Position numbers and translations under genes: made by a program. A stretch of 64,000 nt of DNA from Agroathelia rolfsii. Its lineage: Eukaryota; Basidiomycota; Agaricomycetes; Amylocorticiales; Amylocorticiaceae. Each line of letters starts with the position of its first letter. Positions within the stretch are counted from its first letter, which is position 1. This document shows, in pieces, positions 10,464 to 21,600 of this stretch. Location of the stretch: positions 4,154,001 through 4,218,000 of the forward strand of contig JABRWF010000003.1 of the NCBI GenBank assembly GCA_018343915.1. The letters run 5' to 3'. The notes beneath the pieces are model-generated. The model was not told the DNA's origin and did not search any database. It saw only the letters and a program-made list of their open reading frames with translations.

Positions 10464-12147
10464 TCAGAATCTCTTGCTATTTCCCCCAAACCCGCCAAGA
10501 CTCCATGTCCTGCCATGACCACCCCCGAAGCGTCTGGCGGACCGGAGTTGGTATTGCTTCCAGCCATAGAGGCCGGCGGCGCAGACGCCGAGGAACACGA
10601 AGAACTTGAGGATGAAGCCGGACCATGTCCCTGCGCTGACCGCATCGGGGGATCGGGACGATTGCGTGTACCCAAGCTTGTCGCGAGGGTTGTCCACGGA
10701 AGAGAGAAGGGCAGATTTGGTCGTGATGGAGATCACGCTAGGATGGGAAGGAGAAGGTAAAAAAATATCAACCGTGCTGAAGGTGATGGACGATAGTCTA
10801 GATGTCACTTACTCGTGTGCGTCGAAAACGTCTCCTGTAAGCGCCGAAATGCCTACGAATGGCGAGAGAGGAAGTTTGATGTTGGGAATGGTGAAACAGT
10901 CTGTCCACATGTCCCCTAGAGAAGATCAATGTTAGCTGAGTTGATACTGGTGGACATCAGGAAAGTTGCTCCATACATCCAAGATACTGAATTTTAACCT
11001 ATGAAGCTTACTGTTAGTTTCCTGATGATAAGCAAGCAATCAGCAGTTTACTCACATCAAGATATTCGTTCTGAATATATGTGATTTTGAGCTTTGTCGC
11101 AATGGTCGACCGGCGGAAGTTGGCCTAATTTTTTGTTTCAATTAGCATACATTGCGTATATCAAGGCAGTCATCACGACGTACAGAACATGAGCCAATCG
11201 AATTACGTTCGCCATCGTTTGCATGGTCATAGTCCGTCATGCCATCTCCAAGCATGGCAACCACTCGCGGGAACGAGTAGCTGTGTCGTGAGTTTGCATA
11301 ACTGAAAAATGAAAAAAAAGTGTTCAGTGTGCTGGGGATGGAAGCCGGCAGTTGCAACATACGTATCAAGGAAAATGCCCAGGCCTTCAAATTTGTCTAG
11401 ACGCACATTAGGGTAAATACGTCAATAAGAGGCAAATGGGTCTATCACGTACCGACATTGCCAAAGACGGGACCTGGTTCGGCACGTCCTTTTGTTAGCC
11501 AAATAGCCATACCATCGCCAAACAAGTGATTAGATTCCCCTGAAACCTAGTTTATATAAGTCATGCGACCCCGAGTCTCGATGATCATTGAGAGATTACC
11601 TTGAATTCTATCTCTATCACATAATTTGCGGCCGTCAGCGGTAAGCGCGACCATAGCCAGCCCTGAAATGTTGTTTATTAGTATAACGTAAGATCGACAA
11701 TATTTCAAGGGAAATATATATATATATACTTGCCATTTGTGAGGGTGCCGCACGCGTTAAGCGTATATGTTTATTAGTATTCTAAACAGCATAAGCAATG
11801 AATTCGATCTTCCACTATCCTTTTAAAGATTCTATACTTACAACATAGGCATCACCTCCAAAGTCCCACCATCGGTTTTGGAGGTCCTGGTCAATATACG
11901 GAGCAAATATAGAATGCGTGCGTAGTTGGACGGTCTACAGGCCATACAACACGCGATAGTTTCAGCAAAAAAGCAACGGAGACAGGGTGTTGAATTATCC
12001 AGAGCCCGTTGTGCGAGACAGGCACACCGAGGCACAGAAGCACATACTTACACGCTCAATAGTCCGATTGGCAATTTTGGTGTCGGCAGAGACGAGCGTT
12101 CCTGTGTTTATTACGCAGAGCAGAAGAATCCAAAGTAGATTGAGCAT
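10464..12147 (-). CDS. VIP36/Emp47-like L-type lectin cargo receptor
   Basis: Eleven exons close in frame to 337 residues: 12147..12052, 11934..11842, 11781..11734, 11662..11600, 11546..11453, 11396..11363, 11301..11184, 11124..11056, 10998..10977, 10915..10813 and 10737..10464. A signal peptide (about 1-21) is followed by the L-type lectin fold: RTHSIFAPYIDQDLQNRWW, GWLWSRLPLTAANY, HLFGDGMAIWLTKGRAEPG, FLDTYANSRHSYSFPRV and YDHANDGE (Ca/mannose site), then GISALTGDVFDAHDV. A membrane helix lies at about 300-320 (GFILKFFVFLGVCAAGLYGW) with a short basic tail. This family carries high-mannose glycoproteins between ER and Golgi. Intron 3 (11733..11663) has a GC donor, fixed by the frame. Confidence 0.95.
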
Positions 12148-12687
12148 GGTGACGCTATATGTTGGTATTATGGCAGTGCAAAAGAGTGTGGACTGTAGTG
12201 CTGAATGGGCTGCAGACGGACTGCAGGTGTAGGCGTCTTTACAGCCAACCGAATATAGAGTAGAGTCCTTGAAAGAAGAAGAGTTTGTGTTAACTTGCAA
12301 GGCAGCCCAAACCAGAGGCTGAGTCGGGAGTCGTGGCTGTCACCGGAGCCAAAAATGGTGTTGCTGCTTTGCCGAGAACAAAATCGGAGACCGGAACTCC
12401 AAGTGTGCACTCCAAAAAGACTCGCGAGTCGCGTCCTGGTTATTTTCAAGAGTCCAGGACAGCACAACTTTTATTTCAAGGATGATCGAACAATGCATTC
12501 TCACATCAAAAACACTTGGGCACTCGATGCAAAACTTTTTGATTCAGAACCTCTAAAATTCCTGAATTGAACGTGTAACGATGATGATAATGAAGAAATA
12601 CAAAATGGTATACAAGGTAAAATATACAGCGAAACCAGAAAAAAAAACTCAAGAGTCCCAGAGGAGGAACGATCCTCATCGACCTAT
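12148..12687. other. intergenic between lectin start and carrier stop
   Basis: Holds the promoter of the lectin gene and the 3' region of the mitochondrial carrier. ORFs here show no protein character. Confidence 0.4.
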
Positions 12688-14016
12688 TTAATCTTCGTCA
12701 CTGACAACTGTGGCGGCCACCGCCTCGGGAGAGGGCTTACTCATTGATTCAATCACTTTGCTTACGCGCTCATACACAGCGAACACGATTGCCTGACCGG
12801 GAGCCACACGGAGAACACGGGGAGTAATGCCCTTGTAGAAGGACCTGAAACCCTCTTGTCTCCACATCTCCCGAGCAATCGCGGAAATTCGCTCAAAGGC
12901 ACTCTGGCCCGGCTCAGCCACCGACTTTTGCAGACCTATTGAGAAGCTCCTTGTCAGTGAATGATCTATCAAAATTTGAATAGGGAAATTACTGACGAGT
13001 CTTGATGGTGTCTATGGGGGCGTTCGAGAAGGGACCCATCGCGCCGGAAATCAGACCGATGACCATGTGTTGGTAGGAAGGCAGCTCGACAAGGTCAGGC
13101 TGGTATTTGTGTGCCAGCTTCTTGATTTCCTGGTATGCCGTGAAGTTGGCACCTAAAGACCGCGATCGATTAGCGACCAATTAACAAAATATCAAGGTAA
13201 CACATTTCATTACCCTGGTTCGTTGCTTGCCTCAGGGCAGTCAACGAGACACCGCGGTATAGCGCAGAAAAGCCCTCCTCGCGGACGATCTTGTAAACGG
13301 CATGGGCCGCATTACGGTATTGTGGTGCCTGGAGTGGGTCGGCCAGAGAGTGTTGCTGAGCCTGCAGACGGATTTTGACGACTTCCATTGGTGTGACGAC
13401 CATGACGGCCTCCGTTGTGCCAGCAGCCAGACCACCTAATCCGAGCCCATGATGTGTCAGGAAAACAGGCTTGATTATTTTCAGGTGCGAGCTCAGATAC
13501 TTACAGATAAATATGTTGCCGACGCTGGTCTTGCCAGTCGTCTTATCAGCCAACAACGACTTGTACGTCTCGAAACTGGCAAATCGAATTGCCATCTTGG
13601 GGACGATACCCGACAGGACAGCTCCGAGACCCTTGTACAAGGCCAGCGGTGTCTCACGACGTGCGATGTAGACGCCGGTGGCGAGGAAGCCTCTTGGCTT
13701 GGTCTATATCGTTATACCAGTCAAAGATCAGATACTGGACGGACGACGCTCGACAAGGCAGAATAGCAAAAAAAAATACTTACCCCAGGTGCCAGGCCAG
13801 ACTTGGAGAGCTGCATGCGAACCTTGATCGTGTCTAGGGGCTGGCAGCAGAGCTGATAACGAGGATCAAGACAATGGTCGTAGACGATGAGCAACGAGCA
13901 ACACTATGATGCAGAGCGCAGACAACACATACCGCCTCCATGCCACCTGCCAGACCACCTGCAATAACGTGTGTGCCAAAGCCGACTGGTTTCTTGTCAC
14001 CGCCGCGTCGAGACAT
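12688..14016 (-). CDS. SFC1: mitochondrial succinate/fumarate carrier (SFC1/AcuL type)
   Basis: Six exons close in frame to 325 residues: 14016..13933, 13852..13784, 13703..13505, 13435..13214, 13152..12997 and 12935..12688. Three mitochondrial-carrier repeats are visible, with signatures QPLDTIKVRMQ, TPMEVVKIRLQ and APIDTIKTRLQ. Substrate-class clues are the stretches ALCCQPLDTIKVRMQLSKSG, YKGLGAVLSGIVPKMAIRF and FYKGITPRVLRVAPGQA, which fit the yeast Sfc1p/AcuL branch. That branch swaps cytosolic succinate for matrix fumarate in gluconeogenesis on C2 compounds. The acidic C-terminal tail is slightly longer than in yeast. The closest alternative is a citrate/tricarboxylate carrier; the motifs favour SFC1. 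It acts in the inner mitochondrial membrane. Confidence 0.88.
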
Positions 14017-15598
14017 GATGATGGATGTTCAAGGGAATGTGAGAGGGAGGTGGTGGATGTGGAGAGAGAAAGAGAAAGAGCGAGATAGAAAAAGGGGGCG
14101 GGGCACGACAGCAATCACGAGCAGCAGCCTTGGCGACGTTTCGCGGGGAGGGTGGGGCGTGATCTCGAACGTGATAAGAGCATTATTTACGGCGGCCAGG
14201 AAAGAGGAGCGCCGCTTGAGGAGAGCAAGAGACTAGGAAAGCGGTCGAGTGAGCGGCTGTAAAACACGTGCCGGTTCGTTTGAATGGCTCACTTGCGGAA
14301 GTAACGCGGAGAGCCGCACTTGGTCTCCTTCCTTTTGATATTCTTCCTGCGTAAATACACCCTTGGCAGCTGCCACGACTGATATCCATGCGATGCTGCC
14401 GTCGATTCTTTGCCTGCCAGCAGCCTGGCTGCACGGCTTACTCGGTACAATCCATGACATCAGGCGGTGTTGGCTGGCGCCGTTCATGAAAACTCGGATA
14501 TCTTGGCATGATCTGCATCTTATTCGCTCATCTTAGCCGGCGGTGCAAAACGTATCCTTTTTCCGTGAAAAAAAAAACCATAGTATCATAGAGTAGATGC
14601 ATGTGTACCATGCAGCACACCGTGGCTTTCTATAGCCTCCTAAGCGGTCTACCTACCATTTTTTGTGCCAATGACCAAGTCACAACAATCCGACAAATCT
14701 CCAGTAGCCTTTGCTCGGCATCTACCAGTCCAAATGTCTTGGCGTTCAGCCTCATCATTAAATTAACTTCTAGTCCCCGGAGTCTCTGAACAGAGAGTAA
14801 GGACTCGGAGCTACATCTCCTCCGTAGCCACAGCTTTACATCTATGTATATCGAGTAGCGCCAGGAGGCATGTACCAGGCTATCAGCTAGTGCTTAGCTC
14901 CAAAGGTGCTCCTACTGTGCGTTGATGAATCACCTGGGCACAGGCTCAAAGCACCCGTGTCTTGTGACAATTAACTCTAGATAGGGGGTTTCTTTTAGGT
15001 TGGGGGTGCATGTACTCCGTGATGAACTTGGAGTATAATATACTAAGGCTCTACTAGTACAACGAGTCGACTTATCTCCATTTTTGGTAAACCGAGCTGT
15101 AGAACAGTAGAAGTCCTTTTTGGTCTTCTTCAGCTCTGTTTGCTGCGCAAGGAAAAAGAAGAGAACTTCCTTGGGCAGGCTATCTTTACGCTATGCGATG
15201 GCCTTCGTGGAGGCAGCTACTGTATATGACTTGATCTACGTGCATCGGTATCGCCAATCTTTGAAGCAAATTCAAATGCCCAATATGCTTCTCTATATCT
15301 CGCACCCGAATCGAGCTCGCTCTATTTATTACAGGCTCCATTCTGGGCATCACTTGATTTTAGTCGTATAGAAGCTGAGGATCTGCGTTTGATCACAAGG
15401 GTCATTAACGACACCGTCGTCGCACCCGAGATCAGACTTCAGAGCTTCAGATCTTCAGGCTTTAATTCCACTGTACTGGCATCATGAGGTAGGACTGTCG
15501 TCCTATATTCAGGTCGCCGTTACTCGGCGCCCAAGCAGTAGAAAGCGCTCACCCCTCCCTCTCTCCGGCCTACACGGGAAGCCCTCAGAGGATAAATA
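14017..15598. other. gene-free upstream region
   Basis: No gene is recognised. The first about 100 bp upstream of the carrier are purine-rich on the plus strand (GAGAGAAAGAG type) and probably belong to its 5' leader or promoter. The rest shows no coding character on either strand. Confidence 0.45.
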
Positions 15599-16016
15599 TG
15601 GTGACGTGCAAAAAAAAAATTCCGCCCTCCCCTAATCCCTACCTCAAGAACTCAATGAGATACTTGCACTACACATATGTAAATATAACTAATATAATAT
15701 ATATTATCTTAATACACAAGATTTTATATGTGGTTAATAAAGATCAAAACTCGGTGGATGTTGGTTAAAAAATAAGTCAAGAATAAACAGTATGTGAAAA
15801 GCAGGGGTATGTCAGCAAATTTGTTGCAACACATCCACTGGGTTTTGATCTTTATTAACCACATATAAAATCGTCTAAAATCCCATGTATTAAGATAATA
15901 TATATCATATTAGTTATATCTACATGTGTGTAGTGCAAGTATCTCGTTGAGTTCTTAAGGTAGAGGTTTTTCAGCCACCGCACGAGGGGGGGGTGGATTT
16001 TTTTTACACGCCACTG
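15599..16016. mobile_element. MITE with long terminal inverted repeats, TA target duplication
   Basis: The left end (from 15599, reading TGGTGACGTGCAAAAAAA) and the reverse complement of the right end (CAGTGGCGTGTAAAAAAA, ending at 16016) match. The arms pair almost throughout: about 15650-15760 pairs with about 15835-15960, including TACTTGCACTACACA and TGTGGTTAATAAAGATCAAA on both. Only about 75 bp in the middle is unpaired, and there is a short indel in the right arm. The element is flanked by TA on both sides (15597-15598 and 16017-16018). There is no coding capacity. The TA duplication and the CAGTGGCGTG-like tip suggest mobilisation by a Tc1/mariner-type transposase. Confidence 0.85.
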
Positions 16017-16433
16017 TATATTCAGATTTTCGAGTAGTGATATATATACTGGTAATATCCAAGTCCATCATCTGGAATTCCCATTCGGATGACTGGGTGA
16101 TGTCAGTAGTTTGAGAGAGATTTGTTCAATCAATATCAATGATTATCTTATAGTTATCATAGATGTGAGAGAGGGAGCCGCGTTGCTTGGATTATTGCCC
16201 TGATGGTGGTTACCTTGTACTCAAGTCGGTCTGATGGCCTTTGTTTTTCCTCCGAGGCGAGGGCCCGTTCGGAAGTAAACGGAAGAAGCCGACAATTAAC
16301 AAGGACGCTGGTTAATAGTTGACAACAATGGCAATTATGGCATCAAGCCGCCAGCCGACCTTTGTCCTTTTGTCTCGCTGCACAGGCGCTCTTCACTTTC
16401 CTTCATCATATCACCTACTATACTCATACGAAA
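16017..16433. promoter_or_regulatory. upstream region of the PKA catalytic subunit gene
   Basis: About 400 bp lie between the MITE and the kinase start. No gene is seen. An in-frame open stretch runs upstream of the chosen ATG, so a longer N-terminus cannot be excluded. No defined element is identified. Confidence 0.3.
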
Positions 16434-18031
16434 ATGCTCAAGCGCATGACTGAGCGGTTCAACCACTCGAGACACCATGGGAATTCACTTTCGAGCCCTC
16501 AGAGTCTCACAGCTGCGCCCACTACCCCATCACCGGCGCTGCCGCCGCTTCCTAGTTCATCATTATCCTCCACTTCGCCTTCTCTCCAGTCCCCTGCACA
16601 GTCAAATGTGATATCGCTCACGCCCTCTACCAGTATGTCCCATTCGGAATATAGAGGAGGATCAATGTCGACACAGCGTACCTCTCTCACACTGCCAGTG
16701 GCGAGTGGCGAGTGGTCGAAGGCGAATGAGAACCCAGAGATCACCGAAGAGATTGTACACGCCCGTCTGATGTCGTCTCAGCGACCACGGGGAACGTACA
16801 AATTAACCGATTTTATCATACATCGTACGCTGGGCACGGGAAGCTTTGGTCGGGTGCACTTGGGTATTATTCCCACGCCGTATATTGTCACCTGGTTGAA
16901 GCATACTGACATTGTTTCTTGTAATAGTACGAAGCAAACATAATTTACGTTTCTACGCGGTAAAGGTCCTAAACAAAGAGAGGGTGGTCAAAATGAAACA
17001 AATAGAGCATACCAACAATGAACAGTTCATGCTCGGCGCTGTACATCATCCGTTTATTATTAACCTTTGGGGCACCTTTCAAGATTGCTCCAACCTGTAC
17101 ATGGTTATGGATTTTGTCCCAGGCGGAGAGCTATTCACACTACTCAGAAGATCAAATGTACGCTCTGCTACGAATTTGTGCCAAAAAAAAGATGTTGTAC
17201 TTACTTCGGCCTCACAGCGGTTCCCTGACAGCGTGGCCAAGTTCTATGCGGCCGAAGTGGCACTTGCTCTGAAATTCCTGCATCAAAAGCACATCATCTA
17301 CAGGGACCTGAAACCCGAAAACGTACTCCTCAATTTCGATGGTCATATTAAAGTGGCAGATTTTGGTTTTGCTAAGCCTTGTGCCACAACAACCTGGACG
17401 CTATGTGGTACCCCCGATTATCTTGCGCCAGAGGTAAGCCAGATGTGAATGTGGATAATCCCAAGGACCAGTGTTCACAGAAATCCATCCAGGTCATTCA
17501 ACAAACGCGTTACAACAAAAGCGTGGACTGGTATGCCCTCGGCGTGCTTATCTTCGAGATGCTTGTCGGTGTCCCACCATTCCACACACCGGACGGTAAC
17601 CACGTCGTGCTCTACGAAAAAATCATGATGGGACCCAACTATATCCGATGGCCACAAGGAATGGTCATGAATGCCATCGACCTGATCATGAAGCTCATGG
17701 AAGGCGATCCGTCTCGTCGATACGGTAACATGCAATACGGCGCAGGCGACGTCTTTGCACACGCGTGGTTCCGAGAAGTCGACTGGACTCGTTTGGAGAA
17801 TCGCGATATCACACCTCCCTATATGCCAAAAATCAGCGGCGAGGGTGACGCTAGCGCGTATGTCCTTCCGTAAGCTTCTCATGATTATCTTGTGTGTGTG
17901 CCTAACTGCTATTGATCTTTGTTAGATTCGACAAGTACCCCGAAGATACTGACACTTCCAGCTACGGACTACCGGGTCCGGATCCGTTCGGCCATGCATT
18001 CCCTGGCTTTGAATATACGAATCCTTCATAG
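16434..18031 (+). CDS. cAMP-dependent protein kinase catalytic subunit
   Basis: Five exons close in frame to 448 residues: 16434..16863, 16928..17157, 17218..17433, 17493..17857 and 17926..18031. A Ser/Pro/Thr-rich N-terminal extension of about 125 residues precedes an AGC kinase domain: glycine loop GTGSFGRV (about 134-141), FYAVKVLNK (catalytic Lys), [25 protein letters not shown] (catalytic loop), VADFGFAKP (DFG) and [14 protein letters not shown] (activation loop with the PDK1-site Thr). The C-terminal tail ends [10 protein letters not shown], carrying the FxxF hydrophobic motif of PKA. The start was placed at MLKRMTERF; an upstream Met at 16362 would add an unlikely hydrophobic stretch. 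Fungal PKA-C controls growth, development and carbon sensing. Confidence 0.93.
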
Positions 18032-18615
18032 ACTTGAAAGTTGGAATTCTTCTTTTTGGGCACATTACTGACAACCTGGACATCTTTTCAGTCGATCTGT
18101 TGTTCTGTACTATACATACCCACGTACTATGTACTATTTCTATTTCTTGTATGTACACCATATGTATGTACAACCCTAAAAAACATGCTTTTGAATTGTG
18201 CATATGCATCATGTGTTAGCACGGCAGCAGTGCAAGTGGCAAGACAAGTACAAATAAGCCCTTGCTTTGCGCATGTTGACGACGCGCGCCGGATTCTAAC
18301 AAATCATGGCAGCCCCAGAACAACCTTTCTCTGCTCTCCTCGTCATCGACGGATACAACTTTGAGCGCTACGAGTCGATATCATCACACGCTGCACTTCT
18401 ACGAGCACACCCGTCCAAGATTCTCCCTGAACCGTCGAGAATCTGCTCAGATCTACGGACTTGTGGCCTGGCTACGGAAGCAGTACTGCACTGGCATCAC
18501 ACTGGGCGTCTTATGCCCTACTACCTAAGCGCGCCGGCTGTCAGAAAGTAGATCAACTGGAATCACTGTTCTTGGACCTTCGTTCTACTACACTGTTTGA
18601 GGATAGAGTGTCTTG
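18032..18615. other. spacer between PKA and SWR1, with one dubious ORF
   Basis: Open frame 18306..18551 on the plus strand (starting MAAPEQPFSALLVIDGYNF) resembles no family I know and ends before the SWR1 start without a usable splice donor. It may be a 5'-leader upstream ORF of SWR1, a degenerate gene, or chance. Confidence 0.3.
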
Positions 18616-21600
18616 ATGTCCGAACGGAATATGCCACTACTTGAAAACGATGACGGCGTACATTCTCCTGAACGAAAAACGCCGCACAAAACCTCTTCTC
18701 GCAACGGCAACCACAGTAGCTGGACCGCCCTCGTGCCTCATGATATCCACGAGCCTGATGACCAGGCCACATTCGAAAGTCGTGAGGAGTTGATGGTCGA
18801 GCGTAGAACAAGACTGGAAGAGGTTGTGAATGAGCATGATTCGCTTGTGAGTTTGTGGCAGCGTCGGTCGGCTTTATCTGTGAATTCTGAAGGAGAAAAA
18901 AATGGTTTATAGCTTCGCGAGGCTTTTCATCTGAATAAATTTGTGTATATGACCTCCTATGACCCAATCGTATGTCTCTTAAATTTTTGCGTGATATGAT
19001 TTCATGTCTCAATCGCCGGCCAAAAAAAAGGTTGCACGAGGAGATAATTCTGCCGCTTTTCAAAAGGTGCGTCATCACCCCCATGTATTTGTTTTCGAAT
19101 CCTTATTTTCGTACAGTTCAGCGAAGGCCACAGTCTCATAGATATGAATGATTCTCAAGCAAGTTCGTCCCGAAGGACAAGAAGAGCCCAAACCGATAGA
19201 TTGCTATCACTCGTCGGCTCATCTCCCGTCAAGCCTACGCCTCTAGCTGAGAATGGCACAATGGGGAGGGCGCGTAGTCAGAGTTTACACGTTTCAAAGA
19301 GCTCGGGTACGAAAATGACGTCAATTGAGGATTCTGGTATGTGTATGCGCAGTACTCTTTCCAAATGTTGTTATAAAGACGTGTATGTTTGGTATCTCCA
19401 GTTTTCCAGTCAAAATCTTTCAAGAGCAAGGGAAAGGGGAAGGCGACGTTCCATGACCAGCAAGAAATCCATTTCAGCAATGATGTGTTTACTGCTCCTT
19501 CTGCTAGCACCGGTCAATCAATTCCTTGGTCCAGCTCGAACAGAAGCGTTGTCCCACTTCCGGGCCCGTCTACCTACCAAGGGGCATTGAAATCCCATGA
19601 GTCTCGCAAGAGACGTAGGATAGATGAAACCAGTCCGCAAGTCGAGCGTAGACTCAGAAGATGGTCTTCAGCGACGACTGCCCCCGATCGTCAATTTATT
19701 CTAGCAGGACTTCACGGCTTGAATGAATCACGCGAATCAGATATACCAAACCAATCTACCAATGTAATGCTTACATCTTATACTGCGCGCAAGTCCTTGT
19801 TTTTCTGATTCAGGCTCAGCAGAATGAGACACCTACTCGACACAAGCGATCATCACCAACCAAGCCTCAAAAGTCATTTTCACACATCAAATCCGTCAAG
19901 CTCATCGTTCGCAAGCCACCGCCCCCATACTCGCATCATCATCAACGACCAGCTGTTCCTACCCATCACTCCTCACTCTCCGATTACCTCGATTCCTTCG
20001 TACTGATAGACGAAAAATCCCTTACGCACGCACAAGCACAGGAATGTGCCGCATCCGAAGCAGCTCTCTTGCACAGGATCGATGTTGCCCGCTCAACAGG
20101 CCAGATCATCTCGCCAGAAGATAGGGATGCCCTCCCACACATTCCAACGTTATCCTCCCTCGGCATTGGTATAGATAGGCCCAAACCCCACTCAAGCTCC
20201 CCGGACATATGGGACCAGGTCATAGAAGAAGTTGTCACTCGTGGTCCCCACCGTCGCTCAAATCTGCGGCCGCTTGCTGCTCAGGTGGCCCTGAGGGTGC
20301 AGAGCCACCTGGAGTCCCGAGCTGGAATTGCAGATAAGGCTAGGGACAGGGCAAGAGTACAGGAGGAGAAGCGGTTGCGTGCGTTGGCCAAGTCGACGGT
20401 AAAGGCTGTTGTGGCGGAGTGGAAGAAGGTCGTTTATGTGAGTGGATGTGCTTGCGTTTTTTTTTTCGAAGGAAATCTCATCGTTCGCCTCCATTAGCAC
20501 GTAAGAGAGGAGATACGGCGAGAAGAGGAGGCCGAAGAGACGAGACTTGGCCATCTGCATCTTGATGCGATACTGCGCCAGTCCGGTCAGCTACTAAAGA
20601 CACAGAAAGATGATCTTTACAAGCGAGATGGGTCTTCACTCAGCAGGAGCCGATCCAACAGTGAAGCAGTGTCCGATGCTGAGGATGAAGATCACAGCGA
20701 AGACGACTCTTCTGATGAAAGAGAGGAAGGTTCGGTAGATAGACAGGTTCTTTGGGATAGTGATGATGAGGATTCGCTCTCCCAGTCCGAGGGAGATGCC
20801 TTTGAGGATGTAGGCACGGAAATGCTTCTTTCCCAAAATCAAAGCTTCCAGCTTGATTCTAACGGTAGGGCTTATCATATAAGGTCTATTATAAACGCTG
20901 ATTATACGTTGACGGCAGATCGCACGTTGGACCCGGATGAGGTACACGGAATGTCAGATACTATAGATCACACCTCTTGGTCTGGTGACTTGCAAAAGAT
21001 GGTGCTGTCGCCATCGCCGTCTACCGAGCCTTCTGACTCGGTCAAGGCAAACGACTATACCCCGCCTTCGACCCCACCTTCAGAAGCTGTGACCATCCGC
21101 CCTGACACACTCTTTGGTTCCGTCAAAAGTATTCCTGCTGATCACTCAGGTGAACAGGGACTGGCTGCGGTGAAGGATGGCACAGATAGATCTGACCACA
21201 ACGAAGATGGTTGGTCCGCGTTTTCCTCCATGAAGCTTCTTTTCTTGCTCAAAAACCTAATCATGCCACAGGTACATTCCTTGGTATGGACCTATCGATG
21301 CAGGACTCGGTATCGGTTCGTTTCCAGCTGCCGATGATTGACGAGTCCAATGAGGATAGAGATAGGTCTAGGGATGACCGTTCCCAGATCCCTGCGTATT
21401 TAAAACCATTTGCGGTTGCACCCGTGCCATCGCAGACAGACTCCGTCATCAAGCCGCCGCTTTTGCTCAGGGGTGTCCTCCGTCCGTATCAACAAGGCGG
21501 GCTAGAATGGCTTGCTAGTCTTCATGATAGGAACGTTAATGGGATCCTGGCTGACGAAATGGGGCTTGGGTAAGCGTTGATGGTGGGCTTTAATTCTGAC

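Noticed and set aside
18306..18551. Plus-strand ORF starting MAAPEQPFSA as a SWR1 first exon
   Set aside because: There is no GT donor before its stop, and the SWR1 N-terminus starts naturally at 18616.
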